A stretch of 64,000 nt of DNA from Saccopteryx bilineata. Taxonomy: Eukaryota; Chordata; Mammalia; Chiroptera; Emballonuridae. Both the position numbers and the translations under genes were made by a program. Positions within the stretch are counted from its first letter, which is position 1. Each line of letters opens with the position of its first letter. Where the stretch lies: NCBI RefSeq assembly GCF_036850765.1, contig NC_089493.1, positions 219,987,744 to 220,051,743 on the forward strand. The letters run 5' to 3'. Of this stretch, positions 32,004 through 44,100 are shown piece after piece. The notes beneath the pieces were generated by a model, which was not told the origin of the DNA, searched no databases, and saw only the letters and a program-made list of their open reading frames with translations.

Positions 32004-33264
32004 AGGGACCTAACCGGCATCCAAGGGACGGGTGAGTGACCCTCTGCAAAGGGAAACCTTCTCCACAACTCTCAAGCCCCACAGGCTCGAGCCCTGCACG
32101 CCCTATTGCAGAGTAGGTGAGTTGAAGTTTGTAAAGAGGATCTCTGTACTAACTGGGAGATTGTCTCTGTTCTCAATCCCTGAATTGAGGATGCACCCCT
32201 CTGGAACCTGGATACTTGGGCCCGAGCTCTTCGACGCGTTTGTTTGGCCAAAGTACATGGGACAAACCTTCCCTCTTGGCCTCATTCCTGCCCTGCTAGG
32301 ACTACATGCCTGCTTGACCAGTGCTCCTACTGGGGACCCTTCGCCAGTGCCAGAAATATTACAGGATACCTCTCTCTCTCTGAGGAGCCCCTACCTTCCT
32401 ATTCATCCCCATCCACTGAGGAGGAAAGTAGTTTAGCCACCGAGTTTGACAAAATCGCAGTGGAGCCTGCAGAAACAAAACCAACCGAATTGCTAACCGT
32501 GCCATCAGCTCTGCCACCGGGGAAAAGCGGAAGTTGCTACTTCCGCATTCCCTGCCAGGGCTCAGTGCCCCACCCCAGCCTCTAAGATGCCATTTTCTCC
32601 AACATGTGTTTCTGCTGCAGACCCATGAGGCAACCTTTATGTCCCCATGTGTCTTTTTTCTTTCCGTCTGTCTGCCTTGTCTATTTTTCTGTATCTCTCA
32701 CTCTCTCTCTCCCCTGCCCCTCTCTCTGAAATGATGCTGGAAGGACCCAACCACGGCACAGTGGCGGGGATCACACCCTGTTCTAATGCAAGGGAGAGGT
32801 TATGCTTATATTTTTCAGCCATTTTGGATCCCAGAAACCCCCCAACCTGCTTGACAGGGTTTCTTGGGCACCCACTAAGTGGTTTAGTCTTCACCCGTCC
32901 AAAGCCACAGCCCTGGTCTTCTTCACACCAACTACGACTGAGAGGAGGAGGTCCTCAGCACTCCAGAAGAACACCTCACAGCCAGCGTGTGTGCCCCTTC
33001 ACCTGGAAGGATGTGGAGGCTTTGGCAGGGCTGGCCCAGAGAATTGCCCCTGATGGGCCCCCAGGCCCTGGTGCTCTGTTCTTGCTTATGTGTGCAATAG
33101 TAACTGCTGACTCCCAGACACAGGCAGCAGCACCTTGGAGCTCAAGCCTGACAGCACAAGCTTGTGTTTTCAGTTTATCTTTGGAGGATGAGGAGAATTG
33201 TGCCAGAGTTGTGATTTGCAGATTCCAGAAGGTAAACAGCAACAGCTGTGACAGGAGGATGAAC
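32004..33264 (+). pseudogene. Internal region of the class II provirus, 5' part, unassigned
   Basis: Frames at 32032-32436, 32244-32585 and 32647-33468 overlap without a convincing single protein. The part at 32240-32560 is rich in Pro, Ser and Glu, as retroviral Gag linkers are, but no motif is decisive. I do not assign a function. Confidence 0.4.
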
Positions 33265-33468
33265 GAAAGTCTGGCTTGCATTGCCGAAATGGCCACTGGA
33301 ATGGCAGCTGCTAAGCCGCTGGTGGGTTTGCTGACATTTTGGGATGGATGGGTGGGTGCCATCATGCTCTCCAGAGCAGAGATGGAAATGATGATTGCCA
33401 TTGCCACATGCTCCTCTTTGGGACAGTGTAAGACCTGCCTGGACTGCAGGAATGAGGGGGGTGGCTGA
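33265..33468 (+). pseudogene. gag: Class III-type Gag segment inside the class II provirus
   Basis: In the frame 32647-33468 the end reads KPLVGLLTFWDGWVGAIMLS, then RAEMEMMIAIATCSSLGQ. It aligns directly with LVAWLLQLWDIGVDGIMLS and EMEKLAAITTHSSLRQ of the class III Gag at 21679-22608. The likeness covers over 40 residues in one frame. A class II LTR pair enclosing class III-type Gag is unexpected. Confidence 0.7.
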
Positions 33469-33479
33469 TGCCTCATGTG

Positions 33480-34160
33480 CATGGACTGATTTCCTGGACT
33501 ACGGCCCAAGTGAGCACTGGCTCCTTTGTTGAATGGATTTACGGATTTTGGACAATGTGAAATACCCTGGTGGGGTTGGGGGATAGCTTTGCTGGAGGCC
33601 CTTCCCCTGTCCCAGGAAGCTTTTCCCATGGCTAGAAAGAAGGCCAAGGACATTTTGTGCTTTAAGCAAAGTGCTCAGAGACTGGTGAAATGTATCTCTG
33701 TAATTGTTGAAATTGTATGATTTGTCATGTTGTTGTAATTTGTGTAATGTGCCTTGCAACCATATGCAGTCACAGCCCATGGCAAGTTCTCTGGTTGGAT
33801 GCTGGGACATTTGTGGGAAGGGGGCGTGCATTGACCTACATCTATTTTTTACAATCAAATGGAACTGTGTTTAATGGCACCTAGAAGGTCTCTTTAACAC
33901 AATGGGAAGGAAATGACAACACGACCCCTAGAAGGAATCTCTTGTTTGAGACCCCTGTTCTATTTCCTAACTAGTCAAACATTACATAAACTTGCCTCAT
34001 TGTTTAATCCAGCTAATCTATTAGCATATAGTATAATAGGTATTATAGTTGTTTTAGTTCTAGTAGGATTCCATTGCCTAATGCGTAGCATTCAGAAGCT
34101 ACAACAACAGCAAGCTGTCATTTATCAAGTCCAATTGGCCTTAATTAAAAGAGAAAGGGG
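33480..34160 (+). pseudogene. env: Env-like relic with C-terminal membrane anchor
   Basis: Broken frames lead into an open frame 33913-34218 with a strongly hydrophobic helix (LLAYSIIGIIVVLVLVGFHC) followed by a basic/Gln-rich tail that ends at the polypurine tract. Position and shape fit the end of a betaretroviral transmembrane Env subunit. The upstream part has stops. Confidence 0.55.
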
Positions 34161-34162
34161 AG
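34147..34162 (+). promoter_or_regulatory. Polypurine tract
   Basis: AAAAGAGAAAGGGGAG directly upstream of the 3' LTR. Confidence 0.82.
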
Positions 34163-34163
34163 T

Positions 34164-34488
34164 TGTGGGTGGAACACAGAGCACATTCCTAGCAGCAGCA
34201 GCTGATGCAATGCTGTGAGAATACTCCAGCTCCCAGAACCCTCCTGGGCACACTCAGGAAGGAAGCTTGCCCGCTATAAGGAAGTGACTTTAGTGCCTAC
34301 CACGCAGCTCCCTGATCTTTTCAGCCATTGTCTATGAAGGACATGCTGTAACACCCTATATAGGCTAAACCCATCTATATAAGCTTGCGTACTTCCTGAA
34401 TAAAGTGGATCTGTGTCACTGAACCTGGTCCCCGGAGTTGGGTTTTTGCGTCTCTGTCATCCTCACCCCCCGGCAGGACTTGTCCACA
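34164..34488 (+). repeat. 3' LTR of the class II provirus
   Basis: TGTGGGTGGAA to TTGTCCACA, with the same TATA and AATAAA arrangement as the 5' LTR. Confidence 0.9.
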
Positions 34489-34494
34489 TACTAT

Positions 34495-35493
34495 AAAAGA
34501 TGATTAAGGAAATACTAACTGCACCATTAATTATTAGTCCAGTATTTGGTAAGAAAATATGGTCAACATTTGGACATCAAGTGAATTATGTTGACTCCTG
34601 ACATCATAGCCTTGGATGATTATTTCTCCATCATCCTTATATAAAATCAGTCTTATAATTCTTTTTGCTGAAATTTGTAAATTTATTTTCCAGTATTCAT
34701 CACTAACTGAATTTATTTTATATGACTTAAAATGTAGACATTGTTGTCCAATAACAACTATATAAGCAACATTTGAGTTGATCAACTTTGGTTCTATTTA
34801 GTGAGACAATATTATGACTATGGCTATTTAATGCACAGTTAAAAGTTGAGTATGCAGTTAATCTACTAATTATTTGCCATGTGTTTTGCAAAACATGATT
34901 TCTTTGACATGTTTATTGAACAACTGTATTGTCTCTTCATTGCAAATAGAGAGTTACTATTGATCTTGACATCTCTTAAGATGCTTGTCAAATTTAAATC
35001 CTTTATGCAACTTATTTTTCCTGAAAACTGTCTGGGGCAATTTTCTAAATGAGACACAAGCTTTGTTTTCTAAATCACTGAAAAGAAAGAATTGCATTCA
35101 ATGTAAGGTATGTCCCAATACACTTTCAATACATTTTCTTTCATTCTTATTTTCTATTGCTTCTTAACTAACATGAAAATAGTTTTATATTTTCTCTCCC
35201 AATTTTAGAAGGTAATGGATGTCTTAGATTTTATAACTTTGTAATTCTTTTCTCTCTTTCTTTATTCAATTTCTCCTTGTCTGCTTTCCAATATATAAAA
35301 CTTTATTCTACAAAATGATTTTATTTAGTATTCTTAACCCTTCTCTCCCTTCTACTTACCAAATTTCTCACATGTGGTTCACAAGTTCAAGTTTAGCTTC
35401 CATCTAATTGTTTTTAACACATTTTCATTTTCACCACTCAGGCTAAAGTGATGACCACAAACATAACAACAATAGTCTCCTTTTCCCAAAATT
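34495..35493. other. AT-rich intergenic DNA, nothing recognised
   Basis: No gene or named repeat beyond the tactat duplication that starts the region. Confidence 0.45.
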
Positions 35494-35538
35494 ATCATCA
35501 TCATCATCATCATCATCATCATTATCATCATCATCATC
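35494..35538. repeat. (TCA)n microsatellite
   Basis: Trinucleotide run with one interruption. Confidence 0.95.
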
Positions 35539-38269
35539 TCTATCACTACCCTTATGCTTCTTGATGTCACTCTCGACATTGATTACCAATTCCATCAGAA
35601 AATTATTTCCCCTCTATGGTATCTAGAAATGTTTGTGGTTTTATTTCTAAAATATAAAGCTTCATGAATTCTTCCCTAACTCCATGAAGGTTTCTAAATT
35701 TTTTCTTTCTTTAAAACATAAGATGAGCTATTCTAATTAAGATGGCATTCAAGGAATGTGACCATGAAGTAGGGGCTGCACACGAAACCAAGCACCAAAA
35801 AGGACAGAAAGGCCACATTCAGTAAAATGCACCATACTTTAATGAAATCCTAAACTATACCTTGCATGAAAGAAAGCATTCATACATAGAAACAAGTAAG
35901 AATTTTTGCTCATATGGGGGATTTTTACTTCATTACCATTCCTCCAACTGCCAAATAAATATCACTCACATTCTCAAAATAATTAAAATTTCTTATAAAA
36001 GTTATCTAATTTAACTTTAAAAAAAGAGTTTGAGAACAAATAAGCTAAGGTAGACAGTCTGTTATGCCTCATTCCTTCTGGAAGGAGCAATGTTGACTGC
36101 ATATATAGCAGTCTTAAAAGTTTTCAAAATATATAATTCATTCTGAATACATGATATGGATTTATCTTGACCTAAATTCTCCTATTGAAATGCAGATTGG
36201 AAAGGAATGTTTTGTAACTCTTCTGGGTAATAATACTTACTTCTACAATCACATCCACAGTGCAGCTTAAGGAACTAAATTCAGATGTGAAGAATACACT
36301 CTCCAAAATAAAAATAATTATTAGAAAACCAAAAAATTAATAACCCCTTTTCACCCTATAGAATAATCCATAGCTATTTCCATTGTTTTGAGAACTAAAA
36401 CCCTCAAAACAAGATATTATCCTGCACAAAAGGAGAAAAACACAACCTTGGATATGTATGATGTTTGCTTTCATTTAATAGAGCTAGTATGAATCTCTGC
36501 AGTTGTAATTCTGAAGAAATGAAATTAAAATGATGAATATAAACTATTGAGGCCCCTAATATGGCAATGACCCCTTTTGGCCTTGCTCTATCCCCACCTT
36601 ACCTTTACATATCCCTGAACGTAATAAGCCTGCCACCACTAATGTTATAAAATAGTAATTGTTCCTAATTGGTAGGGAAGCGACAGACCATTCTGGTAAT
36701 GTTGTGAAACTATAAGAGAGGAGGAGTGAGAGCATTCACAGGCCCAGCAGTAATTATCCACTAATTTGGCCTGTTTGTGTGGGGACAGCTCATTATAGCC
36801 CTTAAGAAACCTCAGAAAAAAGAGAAAAAGTAGGTAGGAGGCAAGGTTAAATAATTAGTGTTCAGCAGATTTTTTTTAAAGATTCAAAGAATAGGATTAA
36901 GGGTGGGAAATGTGACCAGAGTAACAATTAAGAAATAGTAGAATGTTCTGAACTTAAGTGAGTTTTCTGTTTTTGTGGGAGCAGGGGTATATAAGCATCT
37001 TTTTTTTATGGCATAAAGAATGACCTGTCACTTTTATTACACTCTTTCCATTATGACCCTGAACATCCCCCTTACATTTTATGGTGGCAATCTCATGCTT
37101 AACAAGAGATCTTCATGAGTCCTAAAAAGATTTTTACAGTTTTTATAAAATAGTGTGTAAAAAGTTTTTCATAGTTTATCTACACCATTAGATTTGTTTT
37201 GAGGATTAAAGCTATATTTGTGTGTGCACACATGGGCAGATAGCATGACATAGATTTTATAAAGAAATAGTTATTCTATAATTTTGTTAGTAAACTAGAA
37301 TCCTAGGATTTCTTACTTACATATATCTAATACCTCTATTTCAATATAAATTATGCTTACTCGGTATATGAATATAATATGTATATATTTTTTAAAAAAT
37401 ATACATATATAGACTCATAAATAATTGATTTGTATATATTTTTAAATATTTTCTAAGGGTATCATTTTTACCAGTCTCCTTTTAAAAAGTGTTTTTTTAT
37501 TTACTTATGTGATTATAATTAAAGCTTCTTTTTTTGCCTAACAGAAAGTGAGATGCAATGGATCAATTATTTTAAGCTAAATGAACTGTATAATTTGAGT
37601 CAATCAGGAAAGATCTATGTATGTCTTAGATGTATACTTACTGAAGGACCTTGGAGAAAGTTCCAGGATATTATAAACACAATTTCTTTGCCTAAAAGAT
37701 AAGAATATGCCTAACTACAATATAAAAATAGAAGCTTGTGTCTTATCCAACAGCTTTAAGCTTCAATATAAAATTAATATATTTTATCCATAATATACAT
37801 TAGAAAATTTTGCCTTAACTTAGTTAAAAATGAATATGCTTAAGCCAAGAGTTGGGTTGGAATAGTATTCTGCTTTCCATAAGGAAATTGTAGAGTATCA
37901 ATATAAATAAGAGCAAATTATTAGAAAACTATCGTCATTTAAAAACAGTTTAAAACATAAGCCAAGATCTTTAGTTACTAATGATCAAGCACTGTCTCCA
38001 TTTATGAATCAAGTAACTATAGTATATGAATAACTACATTAATTATTGTCATTTTTTCTTTTTTTTTATTTTCCTTCTTTTATAAACATTCATTGATAAC
38101 TTTAAATGAATGTCACATTTTAACTACTTAGCAAATGGATCTTTCTGCCATCTCAAGGTGCTAAAAAGACAAAAAGAAATTATAGTTTAGAGTTGTTTAG
38201 TCAATAGATTTGAGGAGCAAAAATCCTGTTGAGAAAAATACATGTTGTTTTTAAAGAGGCAGCAGTAAG
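35539..38269. other. AT-rich intergenic DNA, nothing recognised
   Basis: No coding frame of note. 36540-36830 is less AT-rich and free of obvious repeat text. A palindromic AT stretch with TATATTTTTTAAAAAATATA lies at 37382-37401. Confidence 0.45.
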
Positions 38270-39132
38270 ATTAATAGCTAGCTGACTACTTAATAAAAAT
38301 CATGGAGGTCACAAGACAAAGGAATACCACATTTAAAGCACTAAGAGAAAATAGCTGCCAACTTAGAATTCTATCTATAACGAAACTATTCTTTACACAT
38401 GAAAGCAAAGATATTAACATACAAGACAAAAAAACTGAATGAATTTATTATCAGAAAATGCATACAAAAGGAAAAGCTAATCTCTACTTGGAGATTACCA
38501 AGTAGAAGGAAAATTATTATGGACATAAACTTGGAAATGAATAAAAAATATATATAAAGCAATTTATAGAGTATACAGGTAAATATATATGTATATTGAC
38601 TGCATAAAATAATAATTGCAGTATGTTGGGTTCCAACCTATATGTACAGTTAAAATTTGTGACAATACCACATATATTGAAATAGTGATAAAGTTAATAT
38701 GATCTAATTTTATTATTATTATTATTACTATAATTAATTAAATGAGAGGCAGGAGGCAGGCAGGCAAAGACAGACTCTCGCATGCACCTTGACCTGAATC
38801 TACCCGACAAGCCCCCTACTGGATGATGCTCTTCCCATCTGGGATTGCTGCTCTATTGCTCAGCACCCAAGCTATTTCAGTTCCTGAGGTAAGATCATAG
38901 AGCCATCCTCAGCACCCAGGACCAAATTGCTCCAACAATTTGAGCCATGGCTGCCGAATGGGAAGAGAGAAGAGAGGGAGAGGGGTGGAGATGCAGATGA
39001 TCACTTCTCCTGTGTGCCCTGACCAGAATCAAACCCAAGATTTCCATATGCTGGGCTGATACTCTACTGCTGAGCCAACCTGCAGGGCCTTGTTATATTT
39101 TTTGATACATAGTTGAACAAGTCAAAAATACA

Positions 39133-39164
<32 letters not shown>

Positions 39165-39390
39165 GGCCAAATATATCAATAACTACATTAAATGTAACTA
39201 GGCTAAATATTCCAGTTAAACAACAAAATTTTCAAAGTGAATTAAAAGATTTTAATTATATGCTGGTTAAGAGATCCATTCTAAATATAAGGACACAGAA
39301 GCATTTAAACAAAAATATGGGGGAGAAACACAAAACAAAACTGTTGATTATCTATTAATGTCATAAAAAGTAGTTTTAAGATAAAGAGCA
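38270..39390 (+). repeat. Old L1 relic, plus strand, split by a SINE
   Basis: Phrases such as ACTTAGAATTCTATCTATAACG and TATATGCTGGTTAAGAGATCC match ancient mammalian L1. The copy is interrupted by the SINE at 38742-39090 and has an (AT)n run at 39138-39163. Confidence 0.6.
38742..39090 (-). mobile_element. Rhin-1-type SINE, old copy, minus strand
   Basis: The right end reverse complement starts GGCCCTGCAGGTTGGCTC. The body follows the reversed Rhin-1 order with many changes. Confidence 0.82.
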
Positions 39391-39397
39391 TTGACAG

Positions 39398-39905
39398 AGT
39401 ATGTGTGGCACTGCGGGAGAGAGAAGCTTCCTGATCATGGGTCTGGGGAGCAGCAGGGTTGCTGCGACATGGGAATAATGTCAGACAGTAGGGGCAATTT
39501 TGATGACAACAACTTTTATGATGTGAGGGAGAATGAAGGACTAGATGACTCGGAGAATGTAGAGGAAAGCCAGGACAATGTTGAGGTCCTCTCTCCAGGA
39601 GAGCAACCACAAACCAACCAGAAATGAATCACCATACTGTATATGACCAAGTATAAGCAGGACCTAGGGCTGGGCATCTGAACCCTTTATATTGCAATGT
39701 GTGCCCCAGTGATGGTAGAGCTGGAGGGGAAGACAGATCCTTTACTCATTGCCATAAAAGAGGTCAAGGACTGAAATATTCACATCGTTATTCATGCTAC
39801 CTGCCAGACAGGAGCTATGAAGACTGAGGGGAAACAAGCTCATCATCAGCAACTGAACTGGAATCATCTTCCCAACTGTGCCTCATCTCTGAGTTCTAAT
39901 CTCAT
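39398..39905 (+). pseudogene. POLR2F: Processed pseudogene of POLR2F (RNA polymerase subunit RPB6/RPABC2)
   Basis: POLR2F encodes the small shared subunit of RNA polymerases I, II and III. The ATG at 39478 opens [16 protein letters not shown] and [11 protein letters not shown], the acidic N-terminus of RPB6. After a stop near 39625 the same reading gives MTKYK and [13 protein letters not shown] with [11 protein letters not shown], the conserved core. The end (near 39856) keeps a frameshifted CTCATCATC...ACTGA like the parent C-terminus. The sequence runs through what are separate exons in the gene, without introns, and includes 5' UTR-like sequence from 39398. It has stops and frameshifts, so it is dead. 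It sits inside an old L1. Confidence 0.88.
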
Positions 39906-39909
39906 ATAT

Positions 39910-40078
39910 TTTTTTTTAATTTATTGATTTTAGAGAGAGAGAATGGAGGTGGGAAGAGAGAAGAGGGAGAGAGAATTATCGATTTGTTCTTGTATGTGCC
40001 CTGACCTGGGATGGAACTGCAATCTTTGCTACTGAGACCATTCTCTAAGCTACAAAACTATTTGGCCAGGGCAATTGT
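39910..40078 (-). mobile_element. tRNA-derived SINE, minus strand, diverged
   Basis: A T-run, a GAGAGAGA block, TATGTGCCCTGACC and a right end whose reverse complement is TTGCCCTGGCCAAATAG. It directly follows the POLR2F pseudogene. Confidence 0.7.
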
Positions 40079-40089
40079 CACATTCTTTA

Positions 40090-41260
40090 TACACGTAAAT
40101 AACAAACTATTCAACCTTTCTACTCCCTCCCAAAAAAAGATGTATTGCCAGATTTAGAGAATATAAATTATAATTATTAAAAGATCAAATTATCAAGCAA
40201 ATATAATTATGTTAAATTTTTATGTACTTAATAACATTACTAAAGATTATATAAAGCAAAAAAATGTCAAAACTAAAAAGAGTGATAGCTGTATACAAAA
40301 TCAAGGTGGAAAACTTTCATACTTATCTCAAGATCTGATATATGACAAAAAATTTCGATGAGCATAATGATCTCAAAAACATAATTATCCTGACTTTTTC
40401 AGAGCAATGTATCCACCACTGAATATATATTTTGCCACTGCCCATCAAAATTACCCCAAATTCACCATATGCAAGACTATAAAAAACTTTCAAAATTCAA
40501 AGAAAACTAATTAGAGATGCTCTTTTGTTTTAGGGAAATTAAAGTTAAAAAAATGCAAAAGATTAGAAAATTACCAAATATTTGGAAATATATTCAATGG
40601 CTATATCATTAGAGATTAATAATAAAAATTAAAAATACTCTAAACTAAATTACAATAAAGTATGAGATAACAAATTTGTAAAATACAGCTAAATCTAGCC
40701 TAAGTGAAAATATATAAACTTTGAAATTGTATAATAGAAACTTCTTCTAAAAAGATTCATGGTCATGTGTGATATATGTATATCTCACATGAAATTAAGG
40801 AAAGAATATCAAAATAAAGTTAATAAATTGAGAGATAAATGAGTAATATAGTTAGTAAATTTAAAGAGTTGATTTTTGAAAAGAGTAATAAAATAATCAC
40901 ACTTCACACAAATGTTCAAGAAAAGTTGAAGGCACAATTTACCAATACCAGGAATGAAAAAGGGAAAATGCTTATAAATTATAAATAACTTAAAAGTAAA
41001 CAAGATAATACTGTAAAATATTTACACAGTATATATGAAAAATAACAACAACAAAAAATCAACAAATTCCTCAATAATCAAGCTAAAAAAATGGCACAAG
41101 AAGTGACTAGAATAAAATGAAATAAAACACTACTTAAAATAAAGTTCTAAAAAACCAAGTCTCCCTCAACAGATTATGCCTAAAAATTATGAAATCTGGC
41201 AATAATAAAAGAACTATTGCTATGCATAGTATGAATTATCTAATAAGAGTAACATTTACT
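40090..41260 (+). repeat. Old L1 ORF2 relic, plus strand
   Basis: CATATGCAAGACTATAAAAAACT, then AGAGATTAATAATAAAAATT, follows the L1 endonuclease-end order, with strong decay and no usable frame. Confidence 0.62.
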
Positions 41261-41493
41261 GAAAGGAACAGAGTACATTCTGAGTAATTCCATTTATATA
41301 CAGAAGGCCAATCTATGGTCTTAAAAGTCATAGAGGTATATATTTTTTATAATGGAAGTGATAGGGAGAGGGCAAAAAGTGGCTTTGTGGGATGCTGAGA
41401 ATGTTTTATTTTTTGATCTAGGTCTTCATTACACTGGTGTACTCACATCTGAAGAATCATCAATTTGTTAATTTGTGCATTTTTCTAAAGAAA

Positions 41494-41729
41494 TCTCTGG
41501 TTCTCAATCAGGGCCTATTCCCCTCTCACACTCCTCCCTCTAATTCCCAGGGGATTTTCTAAACTGTCTAGAGATACTTTGGTTGTCACCACTTGGCAGG
41601 GGTGCTACTGGCATCTAGTGGGCAGAGGCCAGAGGTGTTGCTAAATATTTACCAATGCAGAAGACAGCCTTCCTCAACAAAAAAATTCTGGTTTGAAATG
41701 TAATTATTTCCAGGGTTGAAAAATCCTGA
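41494..41729. repeat. MER5-type hAT-Charlie relic
   Basis: TCTGGTTCTCAATCAGGG at the left, GTGCTACTGGCATCTAGTGG in the middle and CAGGGTTGAAAAATCCTG at the right match MER5A with its inverted ends. Confidence 0.85.
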
Positions 41730-44058
41730 TAAATATATATAATGTTATTGAATATTAAAGTACATTATTTTTTTTAAAAAGATATCTACATAGACATGGT
41801 TTTTATTCTGTATGAAAGTTTAAATGTATAAAAAAGACCAATTCTATCAAAGACAAAATGTATAGGGCATACAGATAATAAAGTAATTGAAGTTAATGAA
41901 ATGTAAGCACAAATATTTAGATTTGAGGAAGACTCATCATAAACAGTACTTTAATCTTAGGTATATGTACTATTACATATTTATTTGTAAGTCATTATTA
42001 CAATTAAAATTTTATATTCTATAAAACCAAAATATAAAAAAAGGGGAAACAAATGTGTCCCAAAGCTTACATATGTGAGAATAAAAGTGAGTACCCATTC
42101 TAAGTCTAGATTTCTATAGACCAAGTCAAAAAGAAAAACAATAGGATATATAACTTCAATTGTCTGACAAAAGGAAACATGCTAATTTATCATAAGGAAA
42201 AAACTCATATTCCTGACACTGAATTTTAAAGAAATTTATAACATGGAGAATTTATAGGCCATTGATGAACACAACACACACTGACCTCAACAATAGTTTT
42301 GTTTTTTTTAAAACTATATCAATATTTAAAAGTACAGCTTTTTAAAATTAAATCTCAATAATGGCAAGTGCATAGCGTAACATGCACCTGAGTGGAGCCC
42401 TTTCTGCATGGTGGAAGGAAAATGACGTTGCTGGTATTGCCATGGGGATGCAGGACAATGATACAGGATCCAAATCTCTGATGCAGTAGTCTTCTTTTCC
42501 ATGGATCAAACAGGGTCCACCAACTACTTGTGTAAAAAATGTTTTCTTGGAACATTTTATGTTCATATATTTTTGTGTGGTCTGTCCCTCTCTTCATACT
42601 ACAATGGTATGAGTGAGTAATTGTGACGTGCTATCACACTGTGAAAAAACTTTTATCATCCTTCATTGTATATGAATCACATAATTTGGAAAATTTTTCT
42701 AGAGACTAACATCTCCCTCCATGTATCTGAGACATTTTTTTCTTTGACACACATATTTATGTGGCCTGGAACATTCATTATCATAGGCCTCATATCTCTG
42801 TGCATTTAGGGCATGTTATTGGAACAATTAGCACTAGCTTAACAAAAGTGACTGCAACCCTCTTAAATAACTCATTAAATAAACAATGTATTTACAACTC
42901 TACTTTTCCCTAGCAAAATAGCTCAAATGTCTATCTTAAATGCCAACTATTATGGAGGAAAAGTCCAAGTAAAAGGAGACAGCAATCTTAACTGATTGCA
43001 GTTAAATTGGCCTACTTTTCCGTATTTTACAGAATTACATGACCAAATAACCATGTTATAGGAGTCCTCCCATGGCCTTGAAAGTGTCAGTGCAAATAAA
43101 GGTCTCTAAAGCTGAAATAAGCATCATTTGCTTCACAGGAAAACCACTTCTGACTACATTATATTAGAATGTAATCATTTTTCTATCAGAGATTCATGGT
43201 CAGTTGATATTTATGATCAGCCATCTTCCTACTGTGGTGATAAAATTAAGCTAAACCATCTTTTTTGACCAGTATTGTTGAAATGAATAATTGAGATTAT
43301 TAGCACAGTCTATTAACATATTGCCTTATTTTAGTGCGCTTAACAAGTAAGTTAATTGATCAAGGATAGTATATTTCAATAGTGAGTGGAATTACCATTA
43401 TAAATTTTGTTCAAGTCATAAAATTCATAAAGAAAAAATACCAAATTGGTTTTTTATATACCATAATTAATCTATTACATTATTTCCTCTTCCTAATATT
43501 TAAAGTTATAATAAATACAAGTTTTGGTAAAGTTTACATAACTATTTTCCTTACTCCTAAACTAAAAGATATGTCTCTTGGTTTAAACAAAAAAGAACAA
43601 ACACACCCTCCAGTCCATATTAACTATATGAACAAATGTTTAGAAGAATTTTTCTTAGACATTCTAGACACAATGTTAGATTTGATAGTATTATGGTTAA
43701 GTAGAACAGAGCAGATTGTGTGACTTCAACACTCTAGTTTCATTTTATGTTTAAAAATACTCTCCCTTTAATATAGTTTGAGGACAGAAGAAATAACAAA
43801 AGGCATTCATGGTATTGAGAATATGGAGCCTGAAGCAGTGCGATATAGTAAATTTTCCTTTGGGATGATTCACATCTAAAAGTGAGAGCTTCTATGTTCC
43901 TGTGAAAAGTGGGTTACAGTTTGTTTAAATTGAGGCAAATATAACTTTTACATTTCTTCTCAAGTATTCCTGTTAAAAATGTATTTCACACCCCAGGAAT
44001 GTAATGTTTCTTTTTAGTATACCTTCTATGTATTTTAAAGGATGTGAATATACTCCAT
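41730..44058. other. AT-rich intergenic DNA, nothing recognised
   Basis: The 113-codon frame at 43382-43723 is Ile/Lys-rich and shows no domain. I do not call it a gene. Confidence 0.4.
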
Positions 44059-44100
44059 TAAAAAAAAAAAAAAAAAAAAGAAGAAAGAGAAGAAAAAAAA
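44059..44100. repeat. A-rich tract
   Basis: About 19 consecutive A followed by GAA/GAAA units. It could be the tail of a lost retroelement, but no body is recognisable upstream. Confidence 0.8.

Larger units (their letters stand above)
31663..34488 (+). mobile_element. Short class II (ERVK-like) provirus, mosaic, 6-bp TSD
   Basis: Two LTRs (31663-31983, 34164-34488) are bounded by the perfect 6-bp duplication tactat (31657-31662, 34489-34494). The primer site is Lys-type and a polypurine tract precedes the 3' LTR. The interior is only about 2.2 kb: leader, unassigned sequence, a segment related to class III Gag, and env-like sequence with a membrane anchor. No protease, RT or integrase is present. 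The LTRs differ at about 37 positions by eye (about 11%), so the insertion is old. Confidence 0.87.

Noticed and set aside
33913..34218. The open frame as a captured, functional env (syncytin-like) gene
   Set aside because: Only the C-terminal anchor is open. The upstream envelope sequence has stops and the element is decayed, so a working fusogen is not supported.
35494..35538. Possible CRISPR-like regular repeats ((TCA)n, (GT)n, (TA)n tracts)
   Set aside because: They are simple microsatellites in a mammalian genome, with no spacer structure.
37350..37460. AT palindrome near 37382 as a regulatory or origin element
   Set aside because: It is a chance product of a very AT-rich tract, without flanking features.
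43382..43723. 113-codon frame as a small gene
   Set aside because: Extremely AT-driven composition (Ile, Lys, Leu), no start context, no domain and no neighbouring exon signals.
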